In this document: positions 62,274 to 64,000 of the stretch, in pieces | Layout of the letters: each line of letters starts with the position of its first letter | Numbering within the stretch: the first letter of the stretch is position 1 | DNA from: Flavobacterium fluvii | GTDB lineage: Bacteria; Bacteroidota; Bacteroidia; Flavobacteriales; Flavobacteriaceae | Assembly: GCF_900129545.1 (NCBI RefSeq) | Contig: NZ_FQWB01000003.1 | Span: forward strand, 62,001 to 126,000 | Length of the DNA: 64,000 nt | Direction: 5' to 3' | The notes under the pieces: generated by a model | What the model was told of the DNA's origin: nothing | Databases searched by the model: none | Seen by the model: the letters and a program-made list of their open reading frames with translations, nothing else | Translations under genes and position numbers: made by a program

Positions 62274-64000
62274 ATGATGAATAATAGAAATAATAATAAA
62301 GACAAGAATCCTGTAAAAAGATTCAACAAAATTTCGATTGGACTAGCTTCTCCTGAATCTATCTTGAAAGAATCAAGAGGTGAAGTATTGAAGCCGGAAA
62401 CTATCAACTATAGAACTCACAAACCAGAGCGTGACGGACTTTTCTGCGAAAGAATCTTCGGACCAGTAAAAGATTTCGAATGTGCTTGTGGTAAATATAA
62501 AAGAATTCGCTACAAAGGAATCATTTGTGACCGTTGTGGTGTTGAAGTTACCGAGAAAAAAGTACGTAGAGACAGAGTTGGACACATCAACCTTGTTGTG
62601 CCAATTGCCCACATCTGGTATTTCCGTTCTCTTCCAAACAAAATTGGTTACATATTAGGTCTTCCGTCCAAGAAATTAGACATGATTATCTATTATGAAA
62701 GATATGTTGTAATTCAAGCTGGTATTGCCAAGACTCCGGAAGGAGAATCGGTACAAAGATTGGATTTCTTGACAGAAGAAGAGTATTTGAATATTTTGGA
62801 TACCCTTCCTGCAGACAACCAATATTTAGATGATTTTGATCCTAATAAATTTGTTGCCAAAATGGGAGCAGAGTGTATCATGGATTTATTGGCTCGTATT
62901 GACTTGGACGCTTTGTCTTATGAATTACGTCACTCTGCCAACAATGAAACGTCTAAACAACGTAAAACTGAAGCATTAAAAAGATTACAAGTTGTTGAAT
63001 CGTTCCGTGAGTCTAACTTGAACCGCGAAAATCGTCCAGAATGGATGATTATGAAAGTAGTTCCAGTTATTCCACCAGAATTGCGTCCATTGGTGCCGCT
63101 TGATGGAGGTCGTTTCGCAACTTCAGATTTGAATGATTTATACCGTCGTGTTATCATCCGTAACAATCGTTTGAAAAGATTGATGGAGATCAAAGCTCCA
63201 GAAGTTATCTTGAGAAACGAAAAACGTATGTTGCAGGAATCAGTGGATTCACTTTTCGATAATACTCGTAAAGCATCTGCGGTTAAAACAGAATCAAACC
63301 GTCCGTTGAAATCACTTTCGGATTCCCTTAAAGGAAAACAAGGTCGTTTCCGTCAAAACTTGCTTGGAAAACGTGTGGATTATTCTGCTCGTTCGGTAAT
63401 TGTTGTTGGACCAGAATTGAAATTGTTCGAATGTGGTATCCCTAAAGATATGGCTGCCGAATTGTACAAACCTTTCGTTATCCGTAAATTGATAGAAAGA
63501 GGAATTGTAAAAACAGTTAAATCGGCCAAAAAAATAATTGACAAAAAAGAGCCTGTAGTTTGGGACATCCTTGAAAATGTAATCAAAGGACACCCAATAA
63601 TGCTGAATCGTGCTCCTACTTTGCACAGATTGGGTATCCAAGCATTCCAGCCAAAATTAATTGAAGGAAAAGCAATCCAATTGCACCCTTTAGTTTGTAC
63701 GGCGTTTAACGCGGATTTTGATGGGGATCAGATGGCGGTTCACTTGCCGTTGGGGCCAGAAGCTATTTTGGAAGCACAATTGTTGATGTTGGCTTCTCAC
63801 AATATCTTGAATCCTGCCAATGGTGCTCCGATTACGGTACCTTCTCAAGACATGGTATTGGGTCTATATTATATGACCAAAGAGCGTTTGTCAACTCCAG
63901 ACCATAAAATCTTGGGTGAAGGCTTAACTTTTTATTCTGCGGAAGAAGTAAATATTGCCTTGAATGAAGGTCAATTGGAATTGAATGCTAGAGTAAAAAT
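62274..64000 (+). CDS. rpoC: RNA polymerase beta' subunit, N-terminal part (cut by window edge)
   Basis: The frame opens with [20 protein letters not shown] and runs 575 codons to the right edge. It shows the N-terminal zinc site ([20 protein letters not shown]), the bridge to the clamp ([16 protein letters not shown]), the switch/lid region ([20 protein letters not shown]) and the active-site [12 protein letters not shown] near residues 475-490. A second ATG at 62277 is an alternative start. The gap from rpoB is 224 bases, longer than in many bacteria. Confidence 0.98.
   Translation, partial: MMNNRNNNKDKNPVKRFNKISIGLASPESILKESRGEVLKPETINYRTHKPERDGLFCERIFGPVKDFECACGKYKRIRYKGIICDRCGVEVTEKKVRRDRVGHINLVVPIAHIWYFRSLPNKIGYILGLPSKKLDMIIYYERYVVIQAGIAKTPEGESVQRLDFLTEEEYLNILDTLPADNQYLDDFDPNKFVAKMGAECIMDLLARIDLDALSYELRHSANNETSKQRKTEALKRLQVVESFRESNLNRENRPEWMIMKVVPVIPPELRPLVPLDGGRFATSDLNDLYRRVIIRNNRLKRLMEIKAPEVILRNEKRMLQESVDSLFDNTRKASAVKTESNRPLKSLSDSLKGKQGRFRQNLLGKRVDYSARSVIVVGPELKLFECGIPKDMAAELYKPFVIRKLIERGIVKTVKSAKKIIDKKEPVVWDILENVIKGHPIMLNRAPTLHRLGIQAFQPKLIEGKAIQLHPLVCTAFNADFDGDQMAVHLPLGPEAILEAQLLMLASHNILNPANGAPITVPSQDMVLGLYYMTKERLSTPDHKILGEGLTFYSAEEVNIALNEGQLELNARVK

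Overview
The window looks like chromosomal DNA from a member of the Flavobacteriaceae, most likely Flavobacterium or a close relative. The sequence is AT-rich. Promoters carry the Bacteroidetes -7 box TAnnTTTG instead of a sigma70 -10. Almost no gene has a Shine-Dalgarno sequence, with rpsU a striking exception. There is a SusC/SusD pair, a Bacteroidetes-type putative porin and several short palindromic repeats of the kind scattered through flavobacterial genomes. I see no prophage, insertion sequence or CRISPR array.

Layout. 1-2.9 kb: an outer-membrane protein cut by the window edge, then nadA-nadB (quinolinate synthesis) on the minus strand. 3.4-14.7 kb: an island for low oxygen and nitrosative or iron-sulfur stress. 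It holds a nitronate-monooxygenase-like protein with a Cys-rich tail, a hemerythrin, a beta carbonic anhydrase, an Rrf2 regulator, a class III (anaerobic) ribonucleotide reductase with its activase, an iron-sulfur repair protein (ScdA/RIC), and a divergent hemerythrin/PAS protein. Three FNR/Crp-like palindromes (TGAT-N4-ATCA) sit in its promoter regions. The anaerobic reductase is split: the large chain ends after the zinc site, and the glycyl-radical segment is a separate 54-residue gene. A 207-bp tandem duplication between them has produced an extra zinc-finger mini-gene.

15-32 kb: molybdenum cofactor genes. moeA stands alone. The main cluster is modE-like, TSUP transporter, mobA, moaD, moeB-rhodanese, moaE, moaC-moaB fusion, moaA, much of it overlapping, with a ModE-like operator laid over the first promoter. 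Between moeA and this cluster are an esterase, a HEPN-like protein, a di-heme peroxidase, a PhoX-like lipoprotein, a thioredoxin-like protein, a decayed modE-like copy and a large PAS histidine kinase containing a 375-bp internal tandem duplication. A D-lactate dehydrogenase follows.

33-51.5 kb: mostly housekeeping genes (lysS, lipB, rnhB, a 3'-5' exonuclease, an amino-acid permease, an acyl-CoA dehydrogenase) mixed with a putative porin, an orphan SusC/SusD pair and small conserved hypotheticals.

51.6-64 kb: the translation and transcription core: rpsU, a Xer recombinase, hpf, tRNA-Thr/Tyr/Thr, tuf, tRNA-Trp, secE, nusG, rplK, rplA, rplJ, rplL, rpoB and the first 575 codons of rpoC. All assignments come from reading motifs and context; no database search was possible.
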